Positions 23,385 to 35,830 of a stretch of DNA of 64,000 nt are shown here, piece by piece. The stretch is taken from NCBI GenBank assembly GCA_947685225.1, contig CANTUV010000022.1, positions 9,280,501-9,344,500 of the forward strand. The letters run 5' to 3'. The translations under genes and the position numbers were made by a program. Numbering within the stretch: the first letter of the stretch is position 1; every line of letters begins with the position of its first letter. The notes under the pieces are model-generated. The model was not told where the DNA came from. It did not search any database and saw only the letters and a list, made by a program, of their open reading frames with translations. Origin of the DNA: Garcia nutans. Taxonomy: Eukaryota; Streptophyta; Magnoliopsida; Malpighiales; Euphorbiaceae.

Positions 23385-25869
23385 ATATATTTGTAACGAA
23401 CATTACTTCCTGCATATTAGTAAAGATTTGATAGCTAATTCAGTAACCTACGTTTTAGAGTATTTAATAAAATTTTAACATCATTAAAACACATCAAAAC
23501 AAGAATTGTTATACAAAGAATGTTCCTTTACATCACTTCACCAATTTATCCCATAATATGAATGCAGTAAATAATTAACAATCTATACACAATAACTACA
23601 CTCCTCTTAAGCAGAAAATTTAATTATACCAGTAGTGCATTTGCTATCTTAACAAAAACAAACAAAGTTCCCCCTAATATATCAAATCATAGCAATCAGG
23701 ATGTTGCCATTACCCTCCCTGTCATTTCTAATATCCATAATACAATAGACAAGAGATAAAGGCTCTTAGCAATTTAGAAAACCAATAAATGTTACCAACC
23801 ATTAATAAACTAGCAATACATGTCACCCATACTAAGATTCAACAGTCAAACTACAATGAGCCATAATCTACTCAAATAATGCCACCATAGCATGAAGCAA
23901 CAATTAACCAATGCTCATACTAGAAAGCCAACATTTTTTTAGTATCCTATAATATTAAGTAATCCTAAAGTTGTCACTACTACTGTTCTCCTCATTCATC
24001 TGCATAATAACTAGCAACTACACCCTTCAACACTTCAATCCTATCCTCCTTTAACTCTTTAATAACCTTAACTATTGCATTTCATCATAACTTCTTGTTG
24101 TATTGCCAACAATAATTCATTTCCTCATTACCAATATAAGGCATACACCAATCAAATCCTCATGCCAAGTATAGCCCATCTAACAACACATCTAAATACA
24201 TTAGGCTTGCATCCTAACCTCATATCATAACTAAGAAGAAAAATTATAATACATATGATAATAAGGATTTTATACATATTAATTGCTTATTTTGAATATA
24301 TATTTTGGCTTGTTAGTCTGGATATCTACTAATTTCATGATGTTTTTGTATAAGTTATAATTGATAAAGAAAGTTGACTATTTTAGAAGAAATATGCTTA
24401 AAAGACCTTATGAAAGCATCGGGCGTAAACTTTGGGCAAGAGTTGTTACGTTAGACAGAAAATAAGAACTGAAGCCTTGAGCACAAACATTAGGCAAGGC
24501 TTAAATCGACCAAACAATGCTGAATGGATAACCATGATAGCTGAAATTTCTTACTTTTTAAGAAATAAATCTTCTGTAATTTTGGGAAGATTATTATAAG
24601 TTTCTCCTCAATTTTTACTCCTATTTAGAGATAAGGATGACTACTATTTAGAATTTTTATTATTTTATTATCCTTATCTTTTCCTAAATAGGATTGGAGT
24701 AAGGTTTTATTCTTTTGAAGTAGGAGTATATACATTAGGGTCTAACCCTAAAACAACTTTGGTTGAGGACTTTAGTGCATGACTTTTGTTCATTATTTTT
24801 ACAGATTTCTTTTATTTTATTTTGAGTTTCTCTTTATTCAATTATAGGCAACTAATTTTTAATTGGTTGAAGGATAATTAAGGTTTAAATTTGCCAAAGG
24901 ATTGTAAGATCAAAATTTTTTACTTGTTATGTTCTTTTAATTTTCAGTATTTATATATTTTTTATGGCTTAATCACATTTTTGTTTTGCTATTTGTTTGA
25001 TAGATTTATTATGTATTTAGTTTAACAATATACTGCTAATCAAAATATTTGAATCTGTAATTATTCTTATTATTTTGATAATTAGTGGTAATTAAGTATA
25101 ATACTAAAAAATATATAATCTAACTTAAATGAACTATGCAGTTAAGTTTCTTGATTATAATCAAATCTTTCTAATTCTTAAAGTTGTTAGTGAAATAACT
25201 TCTAAGGGTGTTCCTATAGGATTATTCATTTGTAAGGGTTGATTAACAAGCGTCTCCTTATTAATTTAAAGTATAAGGAAGGATTGGTTGTTGCAAGTAT
25301 CTCCAATAACTAGAGCTAGTTTATTGAAAATTTTCTTCACATCAAGGATCAATCCAAAGAATAGAAACTGAAATTATCTCTTCAATTGAAATTGTTTTTT
25401 TTGCTATTTTCCAAATTATCTTTTGTTGTTATTCAATTCATAATTTTTAAATTTTAGTTTTAGATTTTAATTCTCAATTATAAAACCGCCCTTATTTAAT
25501 TTTCATTTTAGATTTATTTTAGTTTTTATAAGAAATTTAATTAAGTAGTAAATGTTCTGTTGATTCGACCATATTCACCACTATTACAATTTATTTTGTT
25601 TAGGAATAGAAATTTATTTTTGGTGGTTTTGACACCCATCAACATACCAGTATAGCTAAACCAAATTCCACATCTGTATCTAAAAATAAATTTAAGATAT
25701 CTCCCTTTAGACTTAAATAGCAATACATCAACATTTATTAGGCAAAACCTAACCAAGACCCAAAATTTGCACAAAAGACACTTAATTCTAACAATTCCAT
25801 ACTTGAAGCTCATGCCTTCTACTACTGTTAGTTAAGCTATATTTTGGAGAATGAGTAATCATGTAACAA
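23385..25869. other. Unassigned AT-rich DNA
   Basis: No coding region or terminal structure could be recognised. An imperfect inverted repeat lies at about 24627-24715 (ctcctatttag...aggat against atcctta...aataggattggag). A tatatacat box follows near 24730, then ccctaaaac, which resembles the R-U5 region of a plant LTR. The open frame at 25541-25813 has no recognisable domain. Confidence 0.4.
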
Positions 25870-26545
25870 ACTCAATCTATTAGCTTGTTATTGGTTAAAA
25901 ACTAACTGATTTCTCTCCCACCATATGAAATAAATTGATGCAAGTAGAGCATCCCTTCTCATCCTATCTATAAAGCTTTTCCCTATTGTTTTCTTTGCAA
26001 ACCAGTAAACAATTCTCCTCCAAGGCCCTATAACTTTATTGATTCCACACTTAGACAAAACCTGGTCCCATATTCAATTGCTGAAAGAGCATTCAAAAAA
26101 TAAATGATCTATTATTTTTGGATTGGCTTAAAAAAAGGGCATTTACAATCCTCAATAATTCTCCAACAAAACAACTTGCTTTTCATAGCAAGCTTCTTCC
26201 TTAAAGCCATAAAAAATGAAGATTTTTTGTGGAATATTTTTAACACCGTAAACCAATTTCCACCAAAACACTTTCTCCTCTTTACTATAAAGCATGTCCC
26301 AAGCACTTTGAATAATGAAGGCTTTAAACATGGTTAGATTCTGATATACCATGTCATCCTAGTCAAGCCTCATCCTATACTCATAAACCTCCTACTAGAC
26401 TCTATTATTTAGCTCTTTGATTGGTTCCTAGAGGCACCATCCATTTTCTCCTTAAAAATCCCTTACCTTGGCCACTTTAGGGATATCTGCTACCTCTTTA
26501 TTCACCTTAGGACTTTTCACCAATACTCTTGTCCCCTAACCATGG
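25870..26545 (-). pseudogene. LINE remnant with zf-RVT region
   Basis: On the minus strand, FWFDPWLGDKS near 26520 is followed by SAWDMLYSKEEKVFWWKLVYG and IPQKSSFFMALRKKL (about 26150-26320). A CKCPF half finger comes next. This is the zf-RVT layout found after the reverse transcriptase of plant L1-type LINEs. Several stops and a frameshift near 26240 are present. The RT itself is absent, and no poly-A tail is clear. Confidence 0.7.
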
Positions 26546-26733
26546 GTCAAACCAAAATAAAAAGTCATCTTTACTTAATTTGTAATTGAAAACAATAAAT
26601 TTAATAGAGTTTTAATTCTAATTTAAAATTCCATAATCCTAAATATAATTTTAGTGTTTTTTCTAATGAACTATGAAATATATTATTAAATGGAGAAAAA
26701 TACAAGAATTTTAGTATCATTTAACATAAATGT

Positions 26734-28120
26734 TGTCCCAAATTAGCAACCAAGAGGGGGGGGGGGTGGATTGGTTGTTATGAAGAAGTGATGTCAAATT
26801 GAAAACTTAAAAGCAAGATGAAGAAGATGTAGAAGAAGGTTGAATAGAGTAGAGAAGAATAAACACCAAGGATTTATAGTAGTTCAGATTTGCCTCAATC
26901 CTACGTCCACTTGCTTAACAACTTATTAAGGTTCCACTAATTTTGATTTTTTACAAGTTTAACTCTAACTTGGTGTTTTCTAAGCTCACATAAAACTTTA
27001 TAATGGTTTGAGATCAATCCTCACAACCCTTACTATAGTTTTTCCAAGTCTTACTCTAAAACCTAAGTGTTTCAAAGTTAACACTCAACTTATATTGGTG
27101 TTTTTTATGCTCACACCCAACATTCAAACAATGTAAATGTTAATTGTAGTAAATGAAATTGAAAGTATATTGCTTAGACTATTACAATCACAATTACCCT
27201 CAAACAAGAGGTTTCTTGAGGTATTTATAGCCATTTAGTATTGAACTAGCCGTTTGAAGGGGTTCCTACATGTTTAGAGTTTGTCTTCCACTAATTTAGT
27301 GGCTGAGACACATTGCGCGATTGCACCGAGCCTTAGGCGGTCGCACAATTTAAAAATTGCTCTAACGGCTAACTCCAAAAGTAAGATTTTGTTGTCTGAC
27401 AGAATCTTCCATGCCCATGTTGCCATGTCTTGCGGTCGCATAGCTCTGTGTGTCGACCCATTGAATTTCTTCATCCACGTGTTTGGTTATCATTGGTCTA
27501 AGGTATTTGGAGCTAAGATTCAAATATATTAAACTTATGCAGTCGCTCGATTTCCTTGAGCCGTCACACAGACAATTAAGCATTGAGAAACCACCGCACT
27601 AGCAGACCACTATCTCTTCTATCATTTCTGAGCTTTTGGGCCATTTTGAGGTGCGGTCACTCGGGAATATGGAGCGGTTGCACGAAGTTCTTACATCCTA
27701 ACTCCACTGCACGTTGAGACTACAAACCTCTCTGTAAGTTTATGATTTTAGATTGATTTTTGGTGCGGTCACTCAGTGCTCGGGTGTGGTCAGACGTCTA
27801 CCGGGCATCTTGACTTCACTGTACATTGAGACCATGAACTCCTTTGTAAGTTTTGTGGACTTTGGTTTGGTATGTGCAGTTGTTCGGTTGGCTCGGGTGG
27901 TCACACTTCCAACTCACATTCTAGCTTCACCGCTTGGCATGCCTGCCATTTATTCTGTGAAGTTTGGTTATCTTGACTGGCTGCTTTGTGCGGTAGCTCA
28001 GCAGCTCGAGTGGTCGCACAAAAGTTAGGGTTTCATACCTATAATAATAAACTTATTTGAACTTATTAGTAAATATTAATTTTATCATCAATAATCAAAA
28101 TAAAGTTTAATTGTCTAGCA
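26734..28120 (-). repeat. 3' LTR of the decayed SIRE-like Copia
   Basis: Bounded by TGTCCC at 26734 (or TGTTGTCCC at 26731) and CTAGCA at 28120. The polypurine tract follows on the right. It is the same subfamily and orientation as 46862-48086, sharing long blocks such as agagtagagaagaat, taacaact and aaagtttaatt. It contains a run of 11 G near 26756 and a cluster of gcggtcgcac-type words at 27310-28020 that create chance open frames. Confidence 0.8.
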
Positions 28121-28131
28121 ATCTCCCACTT
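28121..28131 (-). other. Polypurine tract of the SIRE-like Copia
   Basis: The minus strand reads AAGTGGGAGAT immediately before the LTR sense start. This fixes the orientation of the element. Confidence 0.7.
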
Positions 28132-29459
28132 ATTAACTATGGTAATCAAATTGAATTTAATTTAAAAATAATCAAGTGCATTCATCAATTGTAATATAAA
28201 TGCATGTTAGTGTAAATGGTAGAATGCATATTTATCAAATTCAAAATCTCCTCCTCAATATATGGAATGCATTAATTTTGAATTAAGTTTTAAGTTTCAA
28301 TAAAATCTTTAAGTTTTAAATATTTTTCCTTTGTTTTTTTCTCCCATTTGTACAAGAACAAAAGAAAAAGAAAAATTAAATTCATATACTTCTTCCCCTT
28401 TGACAAAGGCAAAAGGAAATGACAATTAAGTGCAAGAAATAGAAAAGCAAGTAAAATAGAAAAGGAATTTTATTGCATTAAATGCAAAACAAGTATAAAT
28501 TGAACATAACAAAGTAAACAAAAAAATAACAATGCAAAGAAATAACACTAATCAATGACATTTTTCTTTTCCTTTTTGTTGCGCTCGAATTAACTCTACC
28601 ACAAAGCGTCACTCGCAAGTATACGAGGTAGCTGTAGCAAAGGTGATCACCCCAAGGTCGTTTCCTCAAGAAGGTGTGGTTCGTAATAGCTTGATTAAAG
28701 CAATTAAATTAAAAGCGAGAGTTTGTTGTTTGGAATGCTAAAGAACAATTTAAACCTAAAATTAACGTACGTAGGGTTTGATGTGTGTGATGGGTGCACA
28801 AGATCAATTCAGTTCTTGGGAAAGTGCCTAGGGTTATAGGTCCATTCAATCAAAGCTCAATTCTCAATTATCCATTAACATAGCCTTGTAATTAATTTGT
28901 TCCTTAAGGTTAATTAGTCAATTACCAATTCATTAGTTCTCACATTCATGAATTAGCAACAACCAAGTATTTTACATTACCAAATTAATGAAATCCTAGA
29001 ACTTATATTTCTAATTTATTCATAGGGTGGTCGATTATATAGTTCCGATATCGAATTTCACCTCTCGGTCCATCATCCAATATTCAAAGGTTAATAGGTA
29101 GCTAATCTATCAACCTAGCATTTAATACAATACAATCAACCAATCAACAAGGAACATCAATGTAAATATCAAATTAAAACATTCAACCAAATATACTACA
29201 AACCCTAGGCATGGGTATTTAGCTCAACATCATCAAAATAAAACATTCATTCAACTCAATATAAATCAAATACAAGTTGTTCATTGTAATATCAATCTCT
29301 TAATACAGAAAAAACAATATTGAAATGAATTAAAAGAGAGAATAGAAAAACCCCTTGTGAAGATGCCAAGAGTAGGATTACTAGTCTTCCTCCTAGCTCC
29401 ACTTTGATGTTTGATGAAGAACTCAAGCCCTCTTCAATGGTTGATTTCCCTTTTGCAAT

Positions 29460-29605
29460 ATGGAATGGAGCTTTCTCAAGTCACCAACCCTTCAATTGAT
29501 TGTGCCTTTGGAAGATGGAATGGAGCTTTCTCAAGTCACCAACCCTTCAATTGATTGTGCCTTTGGAAGATGGAATGGAGCTTTCTCAAGTCACCAATCC
29601 TTTCA
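29460..29605. repeat. 55-bp tandem repeat, about 2.7 units
   Basis: Units starting atggaatggagctttctc begin at 29460, 29515 and 29570. The first two are identical, and the third diverges after about 35 bases. Confidence 0.95.
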
Positions 29606-29851
29606 ATGAAGCTTCTTCAACCTTCAAGAGCTTGTTAACCCAACTTATCCCAAAGAACCTCAAAGATCTTATCAATGGAAGATGGAGAAGATGAAGATGG
29701 AGGATGAAGATGAGGACAAGGAGAGTGTCACTCTCTCCTCATCCCCTTGTGTGTTTGCTCCCTCTTCTCTTTTCTTTTCTTTCTTTCTAAAACCCTAGTC
29801 GTCCCCTTTTCTTTTTCTGTCGTGCGAAAGAATTTATACATTTTTTGGTGT

Positions 29852-30295
29852 GACACGGCCAAGCCAAGAGTGGCTTGGCCGTGTCTCTTCTTCTTTTCTT
29901 CCTTTCCATGAGGTGACACGGCCAAGTCAAGGTTTGGCTTGGCCATGTCGCTTGATTCCCATTGGACACGCCCAAGACAGTTGGCTGTGTCCCTCACTGT
30001 GGCTTCTTCTTTCTTTCTTTCTTTGGAATGGTAAGTGACACGGCCAAGCTTAAGTGTGCTTGGCCGTGTTTGACATGCTTGGAGGGACACGGCCAGTGGC
30101 TTGGCAGTGTCCCTTGGGTGTGTCTCTCTCTGTTGCTCATTTTCCTTCTTTTCCTTCTCTTCTTTGGCTTATTCTTTGATTTTCTCTTTGAGTGAGACAC
30201 GGCCAGAGGCTTGGCCGTGTCTCTAGGTGTGTCTGCTTCTGCCTTGAATTTCTTTTGAGGGACATGGCCAAGCTTGCTTTGGCTTGGCCATGTCT
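29852..30295. repeat. Array of seven GACACGGCC hairpins
   Basis: Seven inverted-repeat words start near 29852, 29912, 29965, 30037, 30085, 30194 and 30258. The first has perfect 15-base arms (GACACGGCCAAGCCA and its complement) around a 4-base loop. The others keep GACACGGCC-type arms with altered loops and a few mismatches. Spacers differ in length and sequence, so this is not a simple tandem repeat. The same word cluster occurs at 52728-52950 and 60106-60328. Confidence 0.93.
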
Positions 30296-30465
30296 TGCTT
30301 GGTTCATGCTTTTCTTGCCCTGTTTTGATCTTCCAAGGGTGTTTTTGTACCTAAACCTAAAAACAACACTTTAAACACACTTAAAACAACAATTAATCAA
30401 AACATTAACTAAAACACACATAAAATCATACTAAAAACTAGTACAAAAATGACCTAAACACTTTT

Positions 30466-31854
30466 CTTGATGGAGGAGGAGTTGGAGTGCTATCATCATC
30501 ACCATTAAGAGAAGGAGATAGAGAATAACCATGAGATGATTGGGAGGATTCTTTATAAGTGCTTTCAATATTCTCACTCACATCCCATTCACTCAACTCA
30601 CATTGAGGAAGATCAAATTTTCCTTGTAAATCATATATGTCATGATGAATGTGGAAAAATAAGATCAACCTTTTTGTTGAGTTTTATGATTCTCTTGGTT
30701 ACATCCTTTTTAAAATGATTGAATTGCTTTTGGAGAGAAGTTATGGCCTTAAGGATAAGCTTTAGGGTTTTTTATGACTCACCCTTTCCTTTAGAAGGTT
30801 TAGAGGGTCTAGAGGGTGTTCAACTTCTACATGAGTAGGTTCACCTTCTTCTTCCATAATGTGGTACCTAGGCCTCTTCCTCTCTCTTTGAATAACTCCC
30901 TTGCTCCTAAATGTATACTCATAGTGATCATCAACCTTTTAGATGCATCTAGGATGCTTAAGGTAGTCTAGGTTGATGGAGTTGATGGCTGGATTAAGGG
31001 GATCACTTACGGTTGCAAGATTTTCAGGGGTTAGAAGGCCTAAGCGCCTAGCAAGTTGTGTGATTTGGGATGAGAGAAAGAAGGTGCCTAACTTGTACTT
31101 CCCATAGTGTAAGAAGGTATCTATGAGGAGCCTAGCACTTTGGATTTTCTCATTATGCACAAGAGCAAATAAAAAGAACAAGTCATGTTGAGTGACCTTT
31201 TCATTTCCATCACTTCTTTGGTAGATAGTGAAGTGATGATTCTATATAAGAGCCAAAAGAAGAGAGTTTTAAAATGGATGGCTTTTGAAGACCTATTATT
31301 ATATTTGGTTTCAATGGAAAGTTCACTCCGAAAAGAAGAGTAGTTTTCAAGGAAAAATCTCTATCCGTATAGGGGAAAGCTCTATGGGTTTGGAATCTCC
31401 AAACTTCACCAAATTGTTCTAAAGACAATACAAAGTCTTGGTCAAAAAGCCTAAAATAAACTCCATAAAAACTTATGGGTGCATTATGATTTTTTTCTAC
31501 TCTTAGTGAAATTAGGAATTCCCTCGTGAGGCTAAGATAACCTAGTTCATTTGGGAATGCAAAATGCCTCCACCCAATTCTATTAAGGTAGCAATAAATT
31601 TCACCTTGGGTATTTGGGGCTAGGAGCATTCCTTTCGCAAGCATTTTGGTCGGTTCTATGTTCATTTTCTTAAACATGTAGTATTTGGTTTTCTCTTCCT
31701 CAGTTTTATACTTGGGTTTGTGTGGTTGAACACTCTTCCTAGTAAAGTATTTTGATTTGGGTTGAGATTGAGGTTGAGATTGGGGTTCACTACTGACTAA
31801 CCCTTTACCCTTGGTTTGATCTTTCTTTTTAGTGGTTTTAGTTTTGGGTGCCAT
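30466..31854 (-). pseudogene. Accessory ORF of the SIRE-like Copia (plant transposon protein type)
   Basis: The ATG at 31854 opens a 214-residue frame with a basic Lys/Gln-rich N-terminus. A segment like GWRHFAFPNELGYLSLTREF and then YFRLFDQDFVLSLEQFGEVW follows, which resembles Athila ORF1 and other plant retrotransposon accessory proteins. After a one-base shift near 31210 it continues at 31181-30939 and into a charged C-terminal region at 30930-30466. The reading then crosses the solo LTR and would end just left of it at about 28560. It lies between RNase H and the 3' LTR, the position of env-like or accessory ORFs in SIRE-type elements. Its function is not established. Confidence 0.65.
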
Positions 31855-31859
31855 AACCT

Positions 31860-32510
31860 TAATAAAAGCAAAACAAAAAGAAAATATAGAAATGTAGAAG
31901 ATAAAAGGAAAGGTAGAAAGTAGAATGTTAATGGAGCTTGAAAAACTTTCATTAAAACTTGTTCTTGATGATTAAAGACTTGAAAGATTGTTTGAAAATG
32001 TGTTTGTGAGTTTGTAAAGATGTATTTTTATGCAAAAGAAGTGTATTTATGAGCAAAATTTGAAAAACTAATCATTTCTAACCGTTTGTAGGGGTGGACA
32101 AAATGGGCTAAAAATTGAAAGTTCCAACATTTAAAAAATCTATCAGTTACACATGTTGTGCGGTCACTTAACCTGTTGTGTGACTATTAGCTCGGTTTGT
32201 TGATCTCTATAGGTAGTGGGCACTCGCACAAGCCTGATGAGTGTGTAACGGTTGAGAAAATATGAAAATTTGAATTTTGGCCGACCGCATGGGATGTTGT
32301 ACACTCGCTCAGGAGAAATTTTAAAGCTCGGGCTAGAGAGAAATTCATTTTTGAAGCTTTTCCTGGGAGAGTGCAGATGATGTACGATCGCTCTGGATTG
32401 TTGGGCAACCGTAAAAAGGCAACAAATATGGATTTTTATGAACTTTCAAATGCAAATAATCAAAATAGATTTTGAAAGGGTTAAGGAGTAGTCATATAAG
32501 AGATTTTCCA
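31860..32510. other. Non-coding spacer with gcggtcactcgcac-type words
   Basis: Lies between RNase H and the accessory ORF. From 32155 to 32410 it holds words such as tgtgcggtcactt, gggcactcgcacaa, gccgaccgcat and acgatcgctc. They resemble the word clusters inside the LTRs at 27310-28020 and 47300-47990. No coding potential was recognised. Confidence 0.55.
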
Positions 32511-32519
32511 TCTATCATG

Positions 32520-35320
32520 CTAATGTGTTGTTTTATAAAGTTTAATATTTACTCATTTAGGGGTTTTGTAAAGATATCGGCAAGTTGATTTTAAGTATTA
32601 ACAAATTCTAAAATTACATTATGATTTTGGATATTATCTCTTAAAATGATGTTTAATGTCTATATGCTTTGACCTAGAATGCTAAATGGGGTTCTTGGAT
32701 AAATTAATTACACTTGTGTTATCACACATAATATGAATGTGATCAAAAGTTTTCCATAATCAAGCAATTGTTATTTCATCCAAAGAACTTTTGTGCAACA
32801 AAAAATGCAGCAGTATATTCGGCTTCGACGATAGATAAAACAATCAACACTTATTTTTTGCTAAACCAAGAAACTAAGCATTGATCAAGAAATGACATGC
32901 TCTGGTGGTGCTTTTCCATTAAGTAGCCTACTGATAAAATCTGTATCCAAAAAACCTACTATGTCAAATGATGTGTTTCTAGGATATTTTAAAATTCTTT
33001 TAGTTAAATGTGATTCCCTAGGGTATGATTGAAATCTAATACATAAATAAAGACTATACATTATATCGGGCCTATAGGTGATTAAGTAAAGTGGTGTTCT
33101 GATAATACCTCGATATTTGTTCTCATATATTACCTTACCACTTTCATCTTTGTCAAGTTTTAAGGATGTGCTCATTAGAGTTTTACTTGCTTTGCGACCA
33201 TCCATTCCAAACTTCTTGAGAAGTTCCTTTGTGTACTTAGATTGGTTGATGAAGACCCATCCTTGCATTGCTTGATTTGTAGTCCAAGGAAGAATTTGAG
33301 TTCACCCATCATACTCATTTCAAATTCCATAGTCATACAAGAAGCAAATTCCTTGCACAAAGATTCATTAGTAGCACCAAATATAATGTCATCAATATAA
33401 ATTTATACAAACAAAATATTATGCATTTTCATTCTAACAAAGAGTGTTGTGTCAACTTTGCCTTTTGAAAAATTATTTTTAAGCAAATAAGCACTAAGTC
33501 TATCATACCAAGCTCTTGGAGCTTGTTTTAATCCATATAGTACCTTGGTAAGTTTGAAAATGTGATTCAAAAATTTAAAATCTTCAAAACTAGGAGGTTG
33601 TTCAACATAAGCTTCCTCATTTATAAATCCATTTAGAAATGTACTTTTAACATCCATTTGAAAAGGTTTAAAATTCAAATGACAAGCAAATGCAAGCAAT
33701 ATTCTAATGGCTTCTAACCTAGAAACGGGAGTAAATGTCTCATCATAGCCAATGCCTTCCTTTTGGTTATAGCCTTTGGCTACCAATCTAGCCTTGTTTC
33801 TAGTAATGAGACCATTTTCATCAAGCTTATTCCTATATACCCATTCCTATCTTTAGGTTTAGGAATAGGTTCTCATACTTTATTTCTCCCAAATTGGTTA
33901 AGTTCATCTTGCATAAAAATCACTAGTAGTTACTCCCTTTGATGTATCACCATGACAAGTTCCTTTGGATGATCCTTCTTATATTGCCAATCTTTGGGTA
34001 GTTATTGAGATACTCCTTCTTGTTCCATTCTTGTCTTAATTTCATTATGATTGTCCTTTGGAACATTGTTTGCACCTTGTTCTTCAAATGTGCCTATAAA
34101 ATCAACAAGAATACTACCTTTCCTTTGATCAAGTTTAGAGGATTTATAAAAAACAACATGTATTGATTCTTCAACTACTAGTGTTCTCTTATTAAATACT
34201 CTATATGCTTTGCTAGATGATGAATATCCTAAAAATATACCTTCATCTGATTTGGATGGAAATTTTCTAAGATTATCCTTGGTATTCAATATGAAGCATT
34301 TGCATCCAAACTCTCTAAGGTGAGAAATTTTGGATTTTCTAACATTCCAAAGCTCATAAGAGATTTTGTTTATGATAGGCCCTTTGTAAACACGATTTGA
34401 AATATAACATGCGGTATTAACGGCCTCCACCCAAAAGTAAGATGGTAAATCATACTCATTGAGCATTGTCCTAGGTATTTCAACAAAAGTTTTTATATTT
34501 CCTTTCAACCACACCATTTTGTTACGGTGTTCTAGGAGTTAAAAAGTTATGAAAAATACCAAGCTCATTGTAAAAATTTTTAAAGTTCTCATTTTTAAAT
34601 TCTTTGCCATGATCACTTCTAATAGATGTGATAACATAGCCTTTTTCATTTTGAACTCTTTTTTCAAAAAATTTAAAATGATTGAAAGCTTCATTCTTTT
34701 GAGCTAAGAAATTAACCCATATAAACCTTGAGTAATCATCAACAAGCACAAATGCATATAACTTGCCACCTAAGCTTGCAACTCTATTTAGTCCAAACAA
34801 ATCCAAGTGAATAAGTTCGACGAGTCTAGAAGTACTTACAACATTTTTAGTTTTAAATGAACTTTTATGTTGTTTAGCATATTGATAAAATTCACAAATG
34901 TTATCCTTATTAAATTTTATTTTGGGGAGACCATCAATAATCTCTTCTTTACTAATGCATTGTAAATGATCCATGCTAGCATGACTTAATCTTTTATGTC
35001 AAATCCATGCATCATTGCTAATGGTAATCAAATATTCAAATGCATTATTGGAATGTAAATTAATTTTATAAGTATTACCAATTCTAACTCCTTTGAATGC
35101 AAGTTCACCATTGGAAGAAGTGACTTTGCATCCTTTTGAGTCAAAATTCACACTAAATCCTTTGTCATACAATTGACTTACACTAAGCAAGTTATGTTTT
35201 AAACCATCAACAAGCCATACATTTTCAATCATATTTTTTCTAAGCATGCCAATGGAATCAATGCCTATGCTTTTATCTTTAGCATTATTTCTAAAAGTTA
35301 CATTACCTCTTTATTTATAG
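32520..35320 (-). pseudogene. SIRE-like Copia pol remnant: integrase, RT, RNase H
   Basis: In sense order: a pre-integrase segment (35247-34999, VWLVDGLKHNLLSVSQL); the integrase core (34974-34522, with HLDLFGL and SDHGKEF, but the segment around the third catalytic acid is frameshifted); the integrase C-terminal part (34517-34002, FWVEAVNTACYISNR); RT (33786-32940, with MVAKGYNQKEGIGYDETF and a YIDDIIFGAT catalytic box near 33385); and RNase H (about 32880-32540, ending QLADIFTKPLNE). Many stops and shifts interrupt it. YIDDIIFGA and TYRPDIMY fit the SIRE/Maximus lineage. Sense-upstream sequence is cut at 35321, where the LARD and an inverted LTR begin; gag and protease are missing. Confidence 0.9.
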
Positions 35321-35794
35321 GTAAGATGTAACACCCCTTCCCGACCTATAATAAGCCGAGGAGGAATGCTACATCAAGATACGAGCTCTGGTTATGTCAG
35401 CTTACTTAATGTTCCTTATAAAAAATTTTCAAAAAAATTTTGACGGAGTCTCCCTTAAAATTCTAGGTCCCAAGTGTCGACAAAATTGATTTTTCTTATA
35501 TTTGAAAAACATTTTGTTTCACAATTCAACTCAAGTACACTCCCAATAATCCACCCTTATAACCTCAACTACAATCCTGCAAGAAGAATTCACACTTCTA
35601 TATTCACAATCCGACTCAATTTAAAACCATACAGTTATTATACATTACTAGATTTATACATATAAATACTCTCTCGTCAGAAATACATCATAATTAAAAT
35701 TTATACATGTATGCATAACCCTCTAGTTGGTCTCGACAAACTTTACTCTTCTTGTGGCATAACAAAAGACTTCATATCTTCCATCTAAAAACCT

Positions 35795-35830
35795 GCGCGA
35801 ATAAACACCCGCGCTAAGCCCGAGAGCTTA
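35795..35830 (-). other. Twin stem-loop block of the LARD LTR
   Basis: GCGCG (35795-35799) pairs with CGCGC (35810-35814), and CTAAGC (35814-35819) pairs with GCTTAG (35826-35831). A second copy lies at 42620-42656. It corresponds to 461-500 and 53922-53959. Confidence 0.7.

Larger units (their letters stand above)
28577..30460 (-). mobile_element. Solo LTR, Athila/Tat-type Gypsy
   Basis: Bounded by TGTTGCGCTC and CTAAACA with the exact 5-bp duplication ctttt at 28572-28576 and 30461-30465. It is 1,884 bp. The left end has the cgcaagtatacgaggt-type block that marks plant Athila/Tat LTR ends. It is inserted near the C-terminus of the accessory ORF of the SIRE-like element. Inside are a 55-bp tandem repeat and an array of GACACGGCC hairpins. 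Open frames at 29728-30374 are by-products of that array. Confidence 0.9.

Noticed and set aside
26752..26766. G-quadruplex or functional element at the run of G
   Set aside because: A single run of 11 G in an old LTR, with a similar shorter run in the related LTR near 46797; more likely a slippage-prone tract or a sequence-quality issue.
29852..30295. Possible CRISPR-like array (repeated GACACGGCC words with spacers)
   Set aside because: Repeats are imperfect inverted hairpins of changing length with irregular spacing, lie inside a bounded plant LTR, and have no cas genes near.
29728..30374. Overlapping open frames on both strands of the Athila-type solo LTR
   Set aside because: They arise from the GC-rich hairpin words, which lack stops in several frames.
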